The notes: a model not told the origin generated them from the letters alone. DNA of 64,000 nt from Macrosoma leucophasiata (GCA_036365455.1 JAWQUS010000027.1:15178501-15242500), one strand, 5' to 3'. Shown: positions 48,807 to 58,967, counted from the stretch's first letter. Made by a program: numbers and translations.

Positions 48807-49064
48807 ACTAATGACGCATATCGTATTATGTGGGACATAAGATACAATATAAAACGGAACTTATCAAAAAAATTTAACCCAAGTGTAATTACACAAAGAT
48901 TTATTTTAAAAGTACCATGTACCATGGTACCACCTAGTACCACCTGGGCCAGTCGTTGCTCATGAGCAACGACTGGCTCGATGAATTTCTAATGACGCAT
49001 ATCGTATTATGTGGGACATAAGATAAAATATAAAAAGGAACTTATCAAAAAAATTTAACCCAAC
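48807..49064. repeat. ~75-bp direct repeats around a perfect 30-bp palindrome
   Basis: 48807-48882 and 48989-49064 share AATGACGCATATCGTATTAT...CTTATCAAAAAAATTTAACC with two differences. Between them 48948-48977 is a perfect palindrome (GCCAGTCGTTGCTCA then its complement), next to ACCATGTACCATGGTACC. It lies just downstream of the 256-aa gene. Confidence 0.75.
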
Positions 49065-49080
49065 CCAACTATTGCGATTA

Positions 49081-49086
49081 TTTATT
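49081..49086 (-). terminator. polyadenylation signal of the 256-aa gene
   Basis: AATAAA on the - strand, 27 bp downstream of the stop codon of the coiled-coil gene, is correctly placed for 3' end formation. Confidence 0.55.
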
Positions 49087-49112
49087 GATCGCTCCTTGGA
49101 AAGTGTAAAGCA

Positions 49113-49883
49113 TTAGATATCATATTCTTCTTCTTTTATATGTAAATCATTACCACTAGTTTCTCCGACAACATTAACTGACTTGACATCAACAGAAGAA
49201 TAATTACCATCAAAGCCCAGATACTTGGGAATCAAATCAAAATTATTTAAATCATATGTGGCATCATCATTATCGTTCCATTTATTGGCGATCATTTTCA
49301 ATGGTTCTAAACATTGTAGACTTTGCTTCACACGTAGCAATTCAATGTTGCATTGATTTTCAACCTCTAACAATTTCAATTTATACGCCTTTGCCAACAT
49401 TTGCTTTCTTATAGCGTTTTTCTTCTCAATTTGTGCCATATTTAGTGTGTTTTGATATTTTTGCAATTGTTTTTCGTATTCCATTAAATTCTCATCACAA
49501 GCCAGCTTGCTATCCACACAGGCACTGTATGTATTAGTGTCATGCTTTAATCCTTTAATAGACTTGGTTGAATAACTGAAATCTTCTTTAGAAGCTTTAC
49601 TTACCATCGACTTAGAAATTGTATTTTCTTTCTCTATTTTAGCTTTTTCTTCCATTAGCTCCGATTTCAATGTTTCAATAATATTTCTGCATTGTGTTAT
49701 TCTATCTTTTATTTGACTACTATGACTTTCTGTGTTTCGGCTTACCGTATCACCTTGTTCGTTCGTTGGCTCAATCTTTTCATCATAACATTGAAAAGAT
49801 TCGTTGTTGGTGATTTCTAATCTTTTCGCTTGTGATATATCACAAGAAATATCACAGCCTGGTGCCAATGTCGGACTTTCCAT
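49113..49883 (-). CDS. unrecognised intronless coiled-coil protein, 256 aa
   Basis: This is the longest uninterrupted frame in the window. It begins with ATG at 49881-49883 and ends with TAA at 49113-49115. Composition is typical of a real protein: Lys/Glu-rich, with eight Cys. Residues about 57-88 and 130-200 look like amphipathic helices able to form coiled coils. The N-terminus is Ser/Thr/Cys-rich, and residues 203-256 are acidic with no helix pattern, ending EEEYDI. There is no signal peptide or membrane segment, so it is probably intracellular. AATAAA on the gene strand (49081-49086) lies 27 bp past the stop and supports a transcribed 3' end. It resembles no transposon protein I know. 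It may be a fast-evolving lineage gene or a retrocopy; I do not assign a function. Confidence 0.72.
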   Translation of the reverse strand: MESPTLAPGCDISCDISQAKRLEITNNESFQCYDEKIEPTNEQGDTVSRNTESHSSQIKDRITQCRNIIETLKSELMEEKAKIEKENTISKSMVSKASKEDFSYSTKSIKGLKHDTNTYSACVDSKLACDENLMEYEKQLQKYQNTLNMAQIEKKNAIRKQMLAKAYKLKLLEVENQCNIELLRVKQSLQCLEPLKMIANKWNDNDDATYDLNNFDLIPKYLGFDGNYSSVDVKSVNVVGETSGNDLHIKEEEYDI

Positions 49884-50284
49884 ATTTTGCGTATTTTATT
49901 TTATAATACCTATGTACCTAATTCCAATTTTTGTATAAACCTCGCAGGGTTAAAAAATGTTAATGACTTTTATAATTGTAAAGTTTAGTTAGCGTCATAT
50001 TGACAGCATTAAAAAAAAGTATTTAATCCATTGAATTATGATATACTCCATGGATATACTTAAATGCTTTTTTATACGATAGCTTCAAAGTGGTTTCCTA
50101 GTTATAATAAGTTCTTTACACTGAACTCTCGAAATCAAGAACGAACTTCATAGTAAAATTAATAGTATCATTGAATTCATAGCTCCGTCAAGTTTGTAAT
50201 GTAAAATGTAAGCTTTATTTGGGAACACTTAACTTTGTAGACTTCTAAATTAATTAACTAGTGCGACTGAAAAACTTTGGATCT

Positions 50285-50959
50285 ATGGTTTTTTTTTATA
50301 TAATGGCATCGCTTTTACGCATATTGCCAATGCCAAGTAAAACAATATTTCGTATTCGTCTAAGCAGCGTAAAAGTCAGAGTCAGTCGTTCAATTATCAG
50401 TCAGTCAGAGTCACAGACAGTAATTCGAGTAAAGCGATGACTACCTACTTTACCAGAACATTTATAATGAAGTTTTGGAGGCAACCTGAAAAGCCGTGTT
50501 TTCGCACTGTAATTCTATTTTTTACTATACACGGGCACTGTAATAAGCCAATAACAAACAAAATGCCATCAACTTAATTAAAACTAGTTGCGTCCGCGAC
50601 TTTGTTCGCGTGAGAATTTATGATGGTTGTATCTACCCGGACGAAGTAGCTAGTATAAAAGTAGCCTAAGTTACTCCTTATTACAGCTATCTGCCAGTGA
50701 AAGCCCCGTCCTAATCGGTATAGCCGTTCCCGAGATTAGCCCCAACAGACAGACAGACAAAAATTGTAAAACATGTTGTTTTAGTATAAGTACCGTGTAC
50801 ATACATATGTATTTAGTAAAAAGCGGTTATTTTTATTATTAACAGACACTCCAATTTTATTTATTTTATTAGATAACTCAAAAATACACCAAGAAATTGA
50901 AATAAAATAAGAGCACCACATGTCTCTTTCAAGGTTCCCGCCAAAAACTCTTACGTTTT
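50285..50959 (+). repeat. GTCAGTCAG-containing repeat, interrupted by a Helitron
   Basis: This is colinear with 30950-31335 up to 50583 and again from 50874 to AAGGTTCCCGCC. The insert is the Helitron-like element at 50584-50873. A second copy follows directly. Confidence 0.7.
50584..50873 (-). mobile_element. Helitron-like element inserted in another repeat
   Basis: On the - strand it starts TCTAATAAAATAAATAAAAT and ends GTCGCGGACGCAACTAG. It interrupts the repeat at 50285-50959. The related uninterrupted repeat at 30950-31310 reads straight through the junction, showing insertion between A and T with no target duplication. Confidence 0.8.
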
Positions 50960-51250
50960 TTTTTTTATTGTGGCATCGTTATTACGCTTATTGCCAGTGT
51001 CAAGTAAAACGATATTTCGTATTTATTTAAGCAGCTTAAGAGTTAGTATAATATAGTCAGTCAATTATTTATTAAGTATGTCAGTCAAGTGAGTTACAGT
51101 CAAGTTATTCGAGTAAAACGATGGCTACTTTACCAGAACATTTACAATAAAGTTTTGGAGGCAATCTGTAAGGTCGTGTTCGGTGTATTTTTGAGTTATA
51201 TTAAATAAAGTTGGTGGCATTTTGTTTGATATAGATTTATTACAGTGCCC
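50960..51250 (+). repeat. GTCAGTCAG-containing repeat, second copy in tandem
   Basis: TGGCATCGTTATTACGC, CAGTGTCAAGTAAAACGATA and TTTTGGAGGCAATCTG are in the same order as in the neighbouring copy. It is diverged and shorter. Confidence 0.6.
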
Positions 51251-51576
51251 GTGTATACCATAAGGGCACTCGGGGCCAGTGCCCAGGGCCCCCATCCTCA
51301 GAGGGCCCCGAAGGACCAACAATTTCTCTTACATAAATATTACGCACGGGTGCTTCTCTCGTTGCACGAACGTCGATCATTTGATCAACGTGATTATCTA
51401 GCTTTTGCCCACGGCTTCGCTCGCGTGGAATTTAGTCTGCCACATTAAGTTTCGTGACGGATTATTTTAAATATATACCTTTTTATTTAGCTACTCGTAC
51501 ATCATGTACCGTAATAATTTTTAAACTATGTATTCTGTCAATTTACTTGTTGTAAAAGACAAAGTTTATCTAAATG

Positions 51577-51870
51577 CATAGAGCAACATCGGAGGGGAGT
51601 AGCCATATGCAGGCTTTCCCCTCTGTCAAAGTACAAGCCCAACTGGGCCTGTACTTGTCGCTTAGATGTTTAAATGTGTGCGTGAAATTGTTTCTGTATT
51701 TTGTTAAAGTCAAGATGTGAGTTTCGTAGTAATAGACGATTTTTGTAGTGTGCGTGTGTGTCGCACGCATTTCCCCCCGCAAAAAAATAACAGACTCTTT
51801 TGCATCGGTAATACACGCTATGGCTACTCCCATCCGGTCCGCCGCGACCGGTGGACCGCGTTGCTCTATG
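51577..51870. mobile_element. hAT-type MITE with perfect 8-bp target duplication
   Basis: The element starts CATAGAGCAAC and ends GTTGCTCTATG, an 11-bp perfect inverted repeat. TCTAAATG occurs directly outside both ends (51569-51576 and 51871-51878). An 8-bp duplication and CA-starting ends are the mark of the hAT superfamily. The second inner block GGGGAGTAGCCATA is also repeated in inverted form near the right end. It is 294 bp and non-coding. Confidence 0.88.
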
Positions 51871-52160
51871 TCTAAATGAAATACTTAAAGCAACAAATGT
51901 AGGTATTGATTTTGATGAGAGTTTGATAAATATACTAAAATGTGCATTGTAAAATAGTATCTCATTCGATTAAATTTATTCTCAATTTTGATCATAATGG
52001 CTTCCACATAAATTGTACCCAGCAAGATATATTGCACATAGAGGCCTGCGAAAGAGAATCAGCTAGTTTCGTATTTCCTAGGCGTTATCTCTGCTGCACA
52101 CTGCCTAGCTACAGCTACGTAAGCACTGACAGACCAGTCATAGAATATGTATTAATACTA

Positions 52161-52240
52161 CGTATAGAATGGACACTTTGACGTCCCGCCCATTTTCCCC
52201 GCCTCACCCAACCACCTCCCCTCTTATGGGCGACCAACCA
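52161..52240 (-). repeat. dispersed repeat, copy B
   Basis: ACTACGTATAGAATGGACAC...GACGTCCCGCCCATTTTCCC is the inverted counterpart of 32515-32625. Confidence 0.6.
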
Positions 52241-52424
52241 CCTCCCATCGCTGTAGCGAGGTTGCGAGCGGCCTAGTTTTGATACATTTTAAATTCAATA
52301 TATTATTTATTTACATAAAAGTGATGTTTGTAATGCTATTGTGTTAGATGGTAATATATGGTGATAGAGCTCCAATGAACGAGCTCGGAAGCGTGAATAC
52401 CTGCATGTTACCTATTTGACCTGC

Positions 52425-52518
52425 CAGTAAGTGGTTATCGGTTTTCTTCAATGTAAACCGTTATCATCTTCTGGGCAGGTTATATACTGTGGTAGAGCTT
52501 CAGTGATGGAGTCCCAAG
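52425..52518 (+). repeat. left arm of inverted repeat flanking the RTE element
   Basis: About 94 bp, beginning CCAGTAAGTGGTTATCGG and reaching a SINE-head motif TGTGGTAGAGCTTCAGTG. It is inverted relative to 54884-54976, with a few mismatches. Confidence 0.75.
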
Positions 52519-52549
52519 GCGAACGAGCACCACTGCATTTCCCAATTTA

Positions 52550-54400
52550 CATTTCCCTAAATGGTCATCATTTCAGCCAAAAAGCGTCCACTGCTGAACA
52601 AAGGCCTCCCCCAAAAAATGCTAAAATGAACGGTTCCGGGCCACCTTCATCAAAAGATTGCCCGCGACCTTCACCAGGTCGTCGGTCCACCTCGTGGGAG
52701 GCCTGCCTACGCTTCGTCTTCCGGTACGCGGATGCTATTCTAGAACTCTTCTGCCCCAACGGCCGTCAGTTCTGCGAGCTATGTGCCCTGCCCACTGCCA
52801 CTTCAGTTTCGCTATTCGGTGGGCTATGTCGGTTACTTTGGTTCTCATGCGGATCTCCTCATTTCAAATTCGATCTCGCAGAGAAACTCCGAGCATAGCC
52901 CTCTCCATTTCTCTGAGTGACCTTGAGCCTTCTTATGAGGCCCATAGTGAGCGACCACGTTTCGGTTCCGTATGTTATCACTGGCAACACACACTGCTCA
53001 ATGACCTTCTTCTTCAGACACTGCGGTAAATTGGACGAGAAGAATTCCCGAACGCTACCCATCCGAGTTGGATTCGGCGTTTGAACTCTTTCTCGAAGTT
53101 GGACTTACCTAATTGGACCGATACATATTCGTCAACAACTTCGAGTGTAGTATAACAGGAGTGGGCGGTACGAGGACATTCGACATTATTTTCGTCTTGT
53201 CCATGTTCATTTTAAGGCCCACTCGTTGGGAGGCCCTACTGAGGCCATTGAGCATTGCGGCAAGGTCTGCCAGGGTCTCAGCCATCACTACGATATCATC
53301 CGCAAATCGGAGGTGGGAGATGTACTTGCCGTTAATGTTGATGCCAAGTCCGTTCCAGTTCAGAAGCTTGAAGACATCTTCCAATGCAGCGGTGAACAGT
53401 TTCGGAGATATGACATCGCCCTGTCTCACACCTCGCTGCAGTTGGATAGGTTTCGAGCTCTGATCCTGAAGGCGAACCGACATAGTGGCGTTTTCGTACA
53501 ACCTCCTGAGCACCTCGATGCATCGGTACTCGACTTGGCACCTCTGAAGTGACTGCAGCACAGCTCAAATCTCGACCGAATCGAAGTCTTTCTCATAGTC
53601 CACAAACGCTAGACATAAGGGCTGGTTATACTCTTCTGTCTTCTGTATAACCTGCCGCAGCATGTGTATGTGGTATAAGGTACTAAAACCTTTACGGACC
53701 CCGGCTTGTTCGGGAAGCTGGAAGTTGTCGAGTTTGCGAGATAGACGGTTCTTAATCACTCTCGAAAACAGCTTATAGACGTGACTTAGAAGTGCGATGG
53801 GCCTATAGTTTTTAAGAAGAATATTGTCACCCTTTTTAAAGTACAGTACCACCACACTTCTGTGCCACGCCTGTAGCATTTTTCCCTCGGATATGATGGA
53901 ATTGAACATCAACTGAAGAGTTTCTAATACTGGCCTTCCGCCCGCTTTCAGGAGTTCAGCAGTGATTCCGTCATCACCCGGCGCCCTGTTGTTTTTGAGC
54001 TGTTTGAGAGCCGTACTAAACTCGTCTAGACTGACGTCCGGGATATCTTCGGTGTAGTGTCAGGTCAGTCCGGCTCTGGGATCTGCTACCGGATTGTTAA
54101 CAGGTGGTCGCGCTGTCGCGTACAATTGTCCGTAGAACCGCTCGATCTCTTCCGCAAGCTCAGGTTTCGACGATACGATTCTGTCGTCCTCTGTCTTCAG
54201 CTTAGTCAGGCAGCTCTGCCCTATAGACAAATCTTTGGCGAACACTTTGGAGCCCTTGTTCCGCTCTATGGCCGTTTTAATACTGTCAGTATTAAACTGC
54301 CGAATGTCGCGAGTCAGTGACTTCGAGATCTGTCTGTTGAGCTACCTATACACTAAAGCGTCTTCAGAGGACTTCAGAATCATCCTAATGTCAGGGTAAA
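52550..54400 (-). pseudogene. RTE-clade non-LTR retrotransposon, 5'-truncated and frameshifted
   Basis: Reading down the - strand: KVFAKDLSIGQSCLTKLKTE (about 54240), then FYGQLYATAR, a break, NNRAPGDDGITAELLKAG (about 53980), KNYRPIALLSHVYKLFSRVI, EYNQPLCLAFVDYEKDFDSV (reverse transcriptase motif A with the Asp), a break, LQRGVRQGDVISPKLFTAAL and HLRFADDIVVMAE (motif C, FADD). The tail follows: LPQCLKKKVIEQCVLPVITY, GTETWSLT, then near the end VGRPPTRWTDDLVKVAG and LGEAFVQQWTLFG. Motif order and the WAGHI/VQQWT tail are typical of lepidopteran RTE elements. The endonuclease domain is missing and the frame is broken at several places, so it is dead. It is flanked by inverted repeats (separate entries). 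Confidence 0.88.
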
Positions 54401-54468
54401 AATAGTTATCACCTCAAAGATGATGTGATGATTATTATTACAAAAATGGTACCTCCTTTCTAGCCGAA

Positions 54469-54765
54469 GATGGCGGACATAATCATTTTCCAGAAATATG
54501 TTATGGATTTCAATTTTCTGTTTCTTGAGGTGCAGATTTTTCAAATCCGGACGAAGATGGCGGACAGTTTTTTTTTTAATATGATATGGGTATCAATTTT
54601 GAGATTTCTTGGGGTGCTAATTACGAAAATGACATCTTTTTCGAGATCGAAGATGGTGGACATAATTATGTTTCCAAATCGTCGAGGTCAATTTCGAGGT
54701 TTCTTGGGGTGCTTATTACGGAAATGTCATCATTTTTCAGATCGCATACCATTTTCGTAGTCAGC
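54469..54765 (+). repeat. three tandem ~95-bp units
   Basis: Three successive blocks start with GATGGCGGACA or GATGGTGGACA near 54469, 54556 and 54650. Each runs through TATGG...CAATTTT...TTTCTTG(A/G)GGTGC and ends with a CGA/CGGA-type spacer. They lie just upstream of the truncated 5' end of the RTE element and may be part of its leader or an independent satellite. Confidence 0.6.
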
Positions 54766-54883
54766 ACCCCAAGAAACCTAGAAATTGATACACATACCTT
54801 AGTTTGAAAAAAAAATCTATTCGCCATCTAGGATCTGAAAACGGATGCCATTTTTGCGAAATGCGCTGGTGCTCGTACGCCAT

Positions 54884-54976
54884 GGAGCTCCATCACTGAA
54901 GCTCTACCACAGTATATAACCAACTCAACACATGATAACTGTTTATTTTGGAGAAAACCGATAACCACTTACTGGC
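54884..54976 (-). repeat. right arm of inverted repeat flanking the RTE element
   Basis: On the - strand this reads CCAGTAAGTGGTTATCGG... and continues to TGTGGTAGAGCTTCAGTG, matching 52425-52518. The two arms enclose about 2.4 kb that includes the whole RTE remnant. Confidence 0.75.
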
Positions 54977-55194
54977 TCGTCAAAAAGGTAGCATGTAGGT
55001 GTTCCCGCTTTCGAGCTCGTTCATTGTGTGTGTGTGTGTAAATGTGAGTGTATGTATGCATGAGTGATTATGTGAAGTGTGTGTGTTAAAAAGCAGATCA
55101 CAGTGAAAAAAATTAATAGTTCGCTTTACATATCCAAAAGGGCCCCGAATCCTTGTGTGCTCAAGGGCCCCAGCATAGCTTAAGACGGCCCTGT

Positions 55195-55430
55195 GTATAG
55201 TGAAATAGAATAACAGTGCGAACACACGTCCTTTCGGGTTGCCTCCAAAACTTCATTGTAAATGTTCTGGTAAAGTAGCCATCGCTTTACTCGAATTAGT
55301 GTGACTGTGACTCACTGACGGACTGATAAATTGACTTTCTGACTCTGACCTTTACGCTGCTTATTGCGAATGCGAAATATCGTCTTACTTGACACTGGCA
55401 ATATACGTAATAGCGATGCCATAACAAAAA
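55195..55430 (-). repeat. GTCAGTCAG-containing repeat upstream of DNAJC9
   Basis: A minus-strand copy (TTGCCTCCAAAACTTCATTG, CATCGCTTTACTCGAATTAG, GGCAATATACGTAATAGCGA) ends about 45 bp before the E2F-like site of DNAJC9. Confidence 0.6.
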
Positions 55431-55476
55431 AAAAGATGTCAATGTCATCAATGTCATGTCATTAAATTGTCAATTT

Positions 55477-55484
55477 TTTGGCGC
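55477..55484 (+). promoter_or_regulatory. E2F-like site upstream of DNAJC9
   Basis: TTTGGCGC followed by GAA lies about 150 bp upstream of the DNAJC9 start. It fits the E2F consensus TTTSSCGC, with an overlapping site on the other strand. DNAJC9 acts in histone supply during S phase, so an E2F site is plausible. Function is inferred from the match and position only. Confidence 0.4.
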
Positions 55485-55631
55485 GAATGCCACAGCTGCT
55501 GTCATATTCTCAAATTCACTAATTCAAATTGTCAAACAGCAGACAGACATTCAAGATTTTTCAATAATTAAAAAATAAAATATCTCGAGCCTAAGTATCA
55601 ATAAACTAAACAGTGTTTAAGGTCACTCGAG

Positions 55632-58600
55632 ATGGGCCTTTTGGAACTATGTGAAAAATACTTTAACTCTACCGACCTTTACGAAGTTTTACAAATCCCA
55701 GAAAATGCCTCGGAAACAGAAGGTGCAAAAGTCTAAATACCGGATATTAATTGCTATTTACCTTTTGTAATTAGATTTCAAAACGAAAGATTTCCTATTT
55801 CTTATTTTAACATTATATTATCATTCATCCATCAACTATTTTCAGTGAAAAAAGCATATCGCAAATTATCATTGAAGGTACATCCAGATCGAGTAAAGGA
55901 AGAAGAAAAACTGGTAGCTACAGAAAAATTTAAAGTTCTCGGCAGCATACATGCTATCCTTAGTGACAAAGAGAAAAGAGCTTTATATGATGAGAACAAG
56001 TGTGTTGATGATGAAGACTACAATGTGATAATAGATCGTGATTGGTCTGTTTATTGGAGGATGTTATTCAAAAAAATTACAACTCAGGATATTATGAAAT
56101 ATGAAAAAGAATATATAGGTTAGTTTTAAAACTACCTTTACTCTCTTGTTACGATAATAAAAAAATGTGTTAAGTATTCAGTATTTCTTACTGTGCTGCA
56201 CACCAATGTCTTGAATCTATTTCATGAGTCTGAAAATAATTTATATTGGGACTTTCTCAACTAAGAAGTTAATCAATCTTCCGCCAAATGGTAGTGTGCA
56301 GCACTATCGTGTTCTGGTTAGATTACAGATCTGGTCTGATTAGTAATGTATGGCCCTATAATAACATAACTGTCACAGAGACAAAATCACAAAGGTATCA
56401 AGGGTGGCAACACATTAGCATTTTGAGTTGATTAGCATTTAGAGTGCACATTAGATATAGGCTGCAGTTATCATTTAACATCAATGTGAACTGAATTTTG
56501 TTTGCCACCTTCATTACATTATTTAACAAAAAAAAGTTACTATCCTTACCACATATTATTATTCTATGTACCTATATATGTATCTTCACACTAAGTCCCT
56601 TATGAGGTAGGCACAGAGTGTAACACCATATGTCCCGGTCTTGACATATCAATATTACTGCATGGAATTAAATACAAATTGGCAAATTGTGGGTGTATGC
56701 ATGAATGAATATGCAATATACTGACCTGGTAAGTCCCCACACTGGGACAAATATTTGTATGGCCTACAGATATTTGATTTGGGTCTAGGTGTTTGTGTGT
56801 TGCATGTGTATAATGGCAACCCTGACACAAGTTTGTAACTAGTGTGGGGCTGTGAGTGTTAATTTACCATCCTACTATTCTTCTTACAGGATCTCAGCAA
56901 GAACGGGATGATCTGAAAGTGGCTTACTTGGCTGGCAAAGGTGATATGGACTACATTGTGGACCAAGTGCAATTTGCCAGAGTTGAACATGAACCAAGAA
57001 TTAAGGGCATTCTTATGGTAAATTATTTGTACTCAGTTTAGCCTATGTGAAGACTCTATTGTGGGAAGGCTGGTTGATTTTTTTGCAACAGAGTGTACTA
57101 ATTTAACATAATTCTACTCAATTCAGTCTATAAAAAGAAACCTAGCAAACACTAACAACACACGTGATACATAATTTGAATTTTAATACCAATAAACCTC
57201 TACTGGTGGTAGAGCTCGTGATGGAGCTTGTGGGCGTAGGCACAACTGCATTACCTAATATACTTGCCGCTAAATGATAGTGTTCTGCACTGGTTCTGGT
57301 CAGGTGGTAATGTACGGTCCTGTAATTACCGGCACAGAGGCTTAACACCTTAGGCACCTGCATTTTGACCTTGGTCTTTGTGTGGGTGTCTATAGGCTGC
57401 AGTCATCACTTAACATCAATGTGAACTGCATACTTGTTTACCAATTCAATTTAATAAATATATATATTTTTTAAACCATTGTATAAAAATAAATAAAATA
57501 CTAGATAGATAGAGACATATTCACAAGAACTATACCAGAAATCTATAGGTTCATTACACATCAAATCTTTACTAGATTTTGTCAACTCCGATATATGTAG
57601 ATTCAGGCAAAGAGTCGCAGCAGACCGAGCATACTGGAAGGAGCTGGAGGAGGCCTATGCCTTAAGGCACTGTGAGAACTCATATAGGGCGCTCCGATTT
57701 CATACTTACATTACGTTATATACATACTTATTTAAATAAAATGTACTGAACTTGTCTCATAAATGAAAGGTTATTTTATTTATTTTTATTAGATAATGCA
57801 GTGGTATGCCATTTTATTAAATAGGTATAATATGTATAAAATTTTACCAAAAAAATAATTTATCTAACAAGTTAGTAAGTACAAACTTTCAGTTTTTTTT
57901 TGCATTAGACATATTTTTGGTGCTATTGCTATGAGGTGTCTGGACGTATGACCCCATCGCCCTCCAGTGGAGGATAATTCTTCTGCTAATGCAGTCGGTC
58001 AACCAAACAATGGCGATCAAACCATTTCAATAGAAAGTAGGTACATATAACAACACCATACCAAAATTACAGCCACTGCGGTCGCCAATCCCCCTATGTG
58101 GCGACTATGGCATATTCTTCCCTAACTAGGTAGATAACACAATATTTTATGTAAAATTTGACATTGATTCAGAAGACCAAAAGTATTTTTACTTCTAATT
58201 ACATTGGAAGAGATATGACATTTGTTTTTCTCATTTCAAAATCCATACTTTATGTGTGATTATACCGCTATTTTCTATTACCTAGGGTGAGCTTCACAGA
58301 CCGCACTACGACTTTACTTTGAGCAAAGTATGCTTAGAAACATCAAATGTCGTAAAAGTATGCTTAGAACTGTCCATACAGTATGAGTTTTGATGTTTCT
58401 CAGCATACTTTGCTCGACGCTTTTTTTGAAGACTTAGACAAATCAATCAAGAACTTGGTGGTCCTGGGAATATCATGTTTTAAAAAAGTTAATGATTTCA
58501 GGAAATGATAGATCAAGGAGACATCCCTGCTTACAAAATTTTCACACATGAGCCAGCCAAGAAACGTCAAAGACGAATTGCGAAAGAAAATCGAGAGGCC

Positions 58601-58892
58601 AAGGAAGTAGATGAACTTAAAAATGAATTAGGTGTTGGATCAGGTTTGTAAAGGTCAACCATTCCATTTTTTTTTCATGAATATCATAAAAAATGAATAT
58701 TATTGAAGACCAAATTTAACCTTTTCAGAGTCGAATAGTTTGGAGCTGATGATAAAACAGAGGCAACAAGACAGAGCTAAACAAATGGATTCATTGATTG
58801 ATGATCTTGCTGCTAAATACGGAGGTAAACCTAAAACAAGCAAAAGAAAATCTGCATCAGAGACAGGAGTGAAAAACAAAAGAAAGAAGTAA
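55632..58892 (+). CDS. DNAJC9: DNAJC9 (J-domain histone co-chaperone), complete, five exons
   Basis: Coding exons are 55632-55722, 55846-56118, 56890-57017, 58502-58643 and 58729-58892. Every intron is GT...AG, the phases agree, and the total is 265 codons plus TAA; the human protein is 260 aa. The start [11 protein letters not shown] matches the family N-terminus. Residues 15-80 form the J domain: DLYEVL, helix [19 protein letters not shown], and HPD at 43-45, the tripeptide that stimulates Hsp70 ATPase. [25 protein letters not shown] and EPRIK in exon 3 match the conserved middle. The Lys/Arg-rich tail (PAKKRQRR in exon 4; KRKS, KNKRKK in exon 5) matches the histone-binding and nuclear region. 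The family binds H3-H4 and recruits Hsp70 in the nucleus. Introns 2 and 3 contain SINEs but no break in the exons. The gene converges on PSMD5. Confidence 0.95.
56278..56525 (+). mobile_element. Bm1-like SINE in DNAJC9 intron 2
   Basis: This starts within the family at CCGCCAAATGGTAGTG and runs to GTTTGCCACCTTCATTACAT. The head is missing. Confidence 0.65.
56577..56645 (-). pseudogene. LINE 3'-end scrap in DNAJC9 intron 2
   Basis: TATCTTCAC...GAGGTAGGCACAGAGTGT...CCCGGTCTTGAC matches the same LINE 3' end as at 39404-39470. It is too short to show more. Confidence 0.5.
56735..56862 (+). mobile_element. tRNA-headed SINE, 3' part, in DNAJC9 intron 2
   Basis: ACTGGGACAAATATTTGTAT...GGGTCTAGGTGTTTGTGTG...GTGGGGCTGTGAGTG matches the bodies at 11100-11370 and 60093-60850. 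It ends just before the exon 3 acceptor (56889). Confidence 0.6.
57200..57460 (+). mobile_element. Bm1-like SINE in DNAJC9 intron 3
   Basis: This is a near full-length copy starting CTGGTGGTAGAGCTCGTGAT, with a short deletion around the CCTTAGGC segment. Confidence 0.78.
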
Positions 58893-58942
58893 ACTTATTT
58901 ATGAAATAATTCTAACACGATTTTTTTTTTTTTAATATATGT

Positions 58943-58948
58943 TTTATT
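58943..58948 (-). terminator. polyadenylation signal of PSMD5
   Basis: AATAAA on the - strand lies 20 bp past the PSMD5 stop, inside the 75 bp between the two convergent stop codons. The PSMD5 and DNAJC9 transcripts therefore probably overlap at their 3' ends. No canonical AATAAA was seen for DNAJC9 in the 75 bp. Confidence 0.5.
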
Positions 58949-58967
58949 ATACAAATCAACTGTCCCT

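Noticed and set aside
52431..53552. Several + strand frames of 108-155 codons
   Set aside because: All are antisense to the RTE reverse transcriptase remnant.
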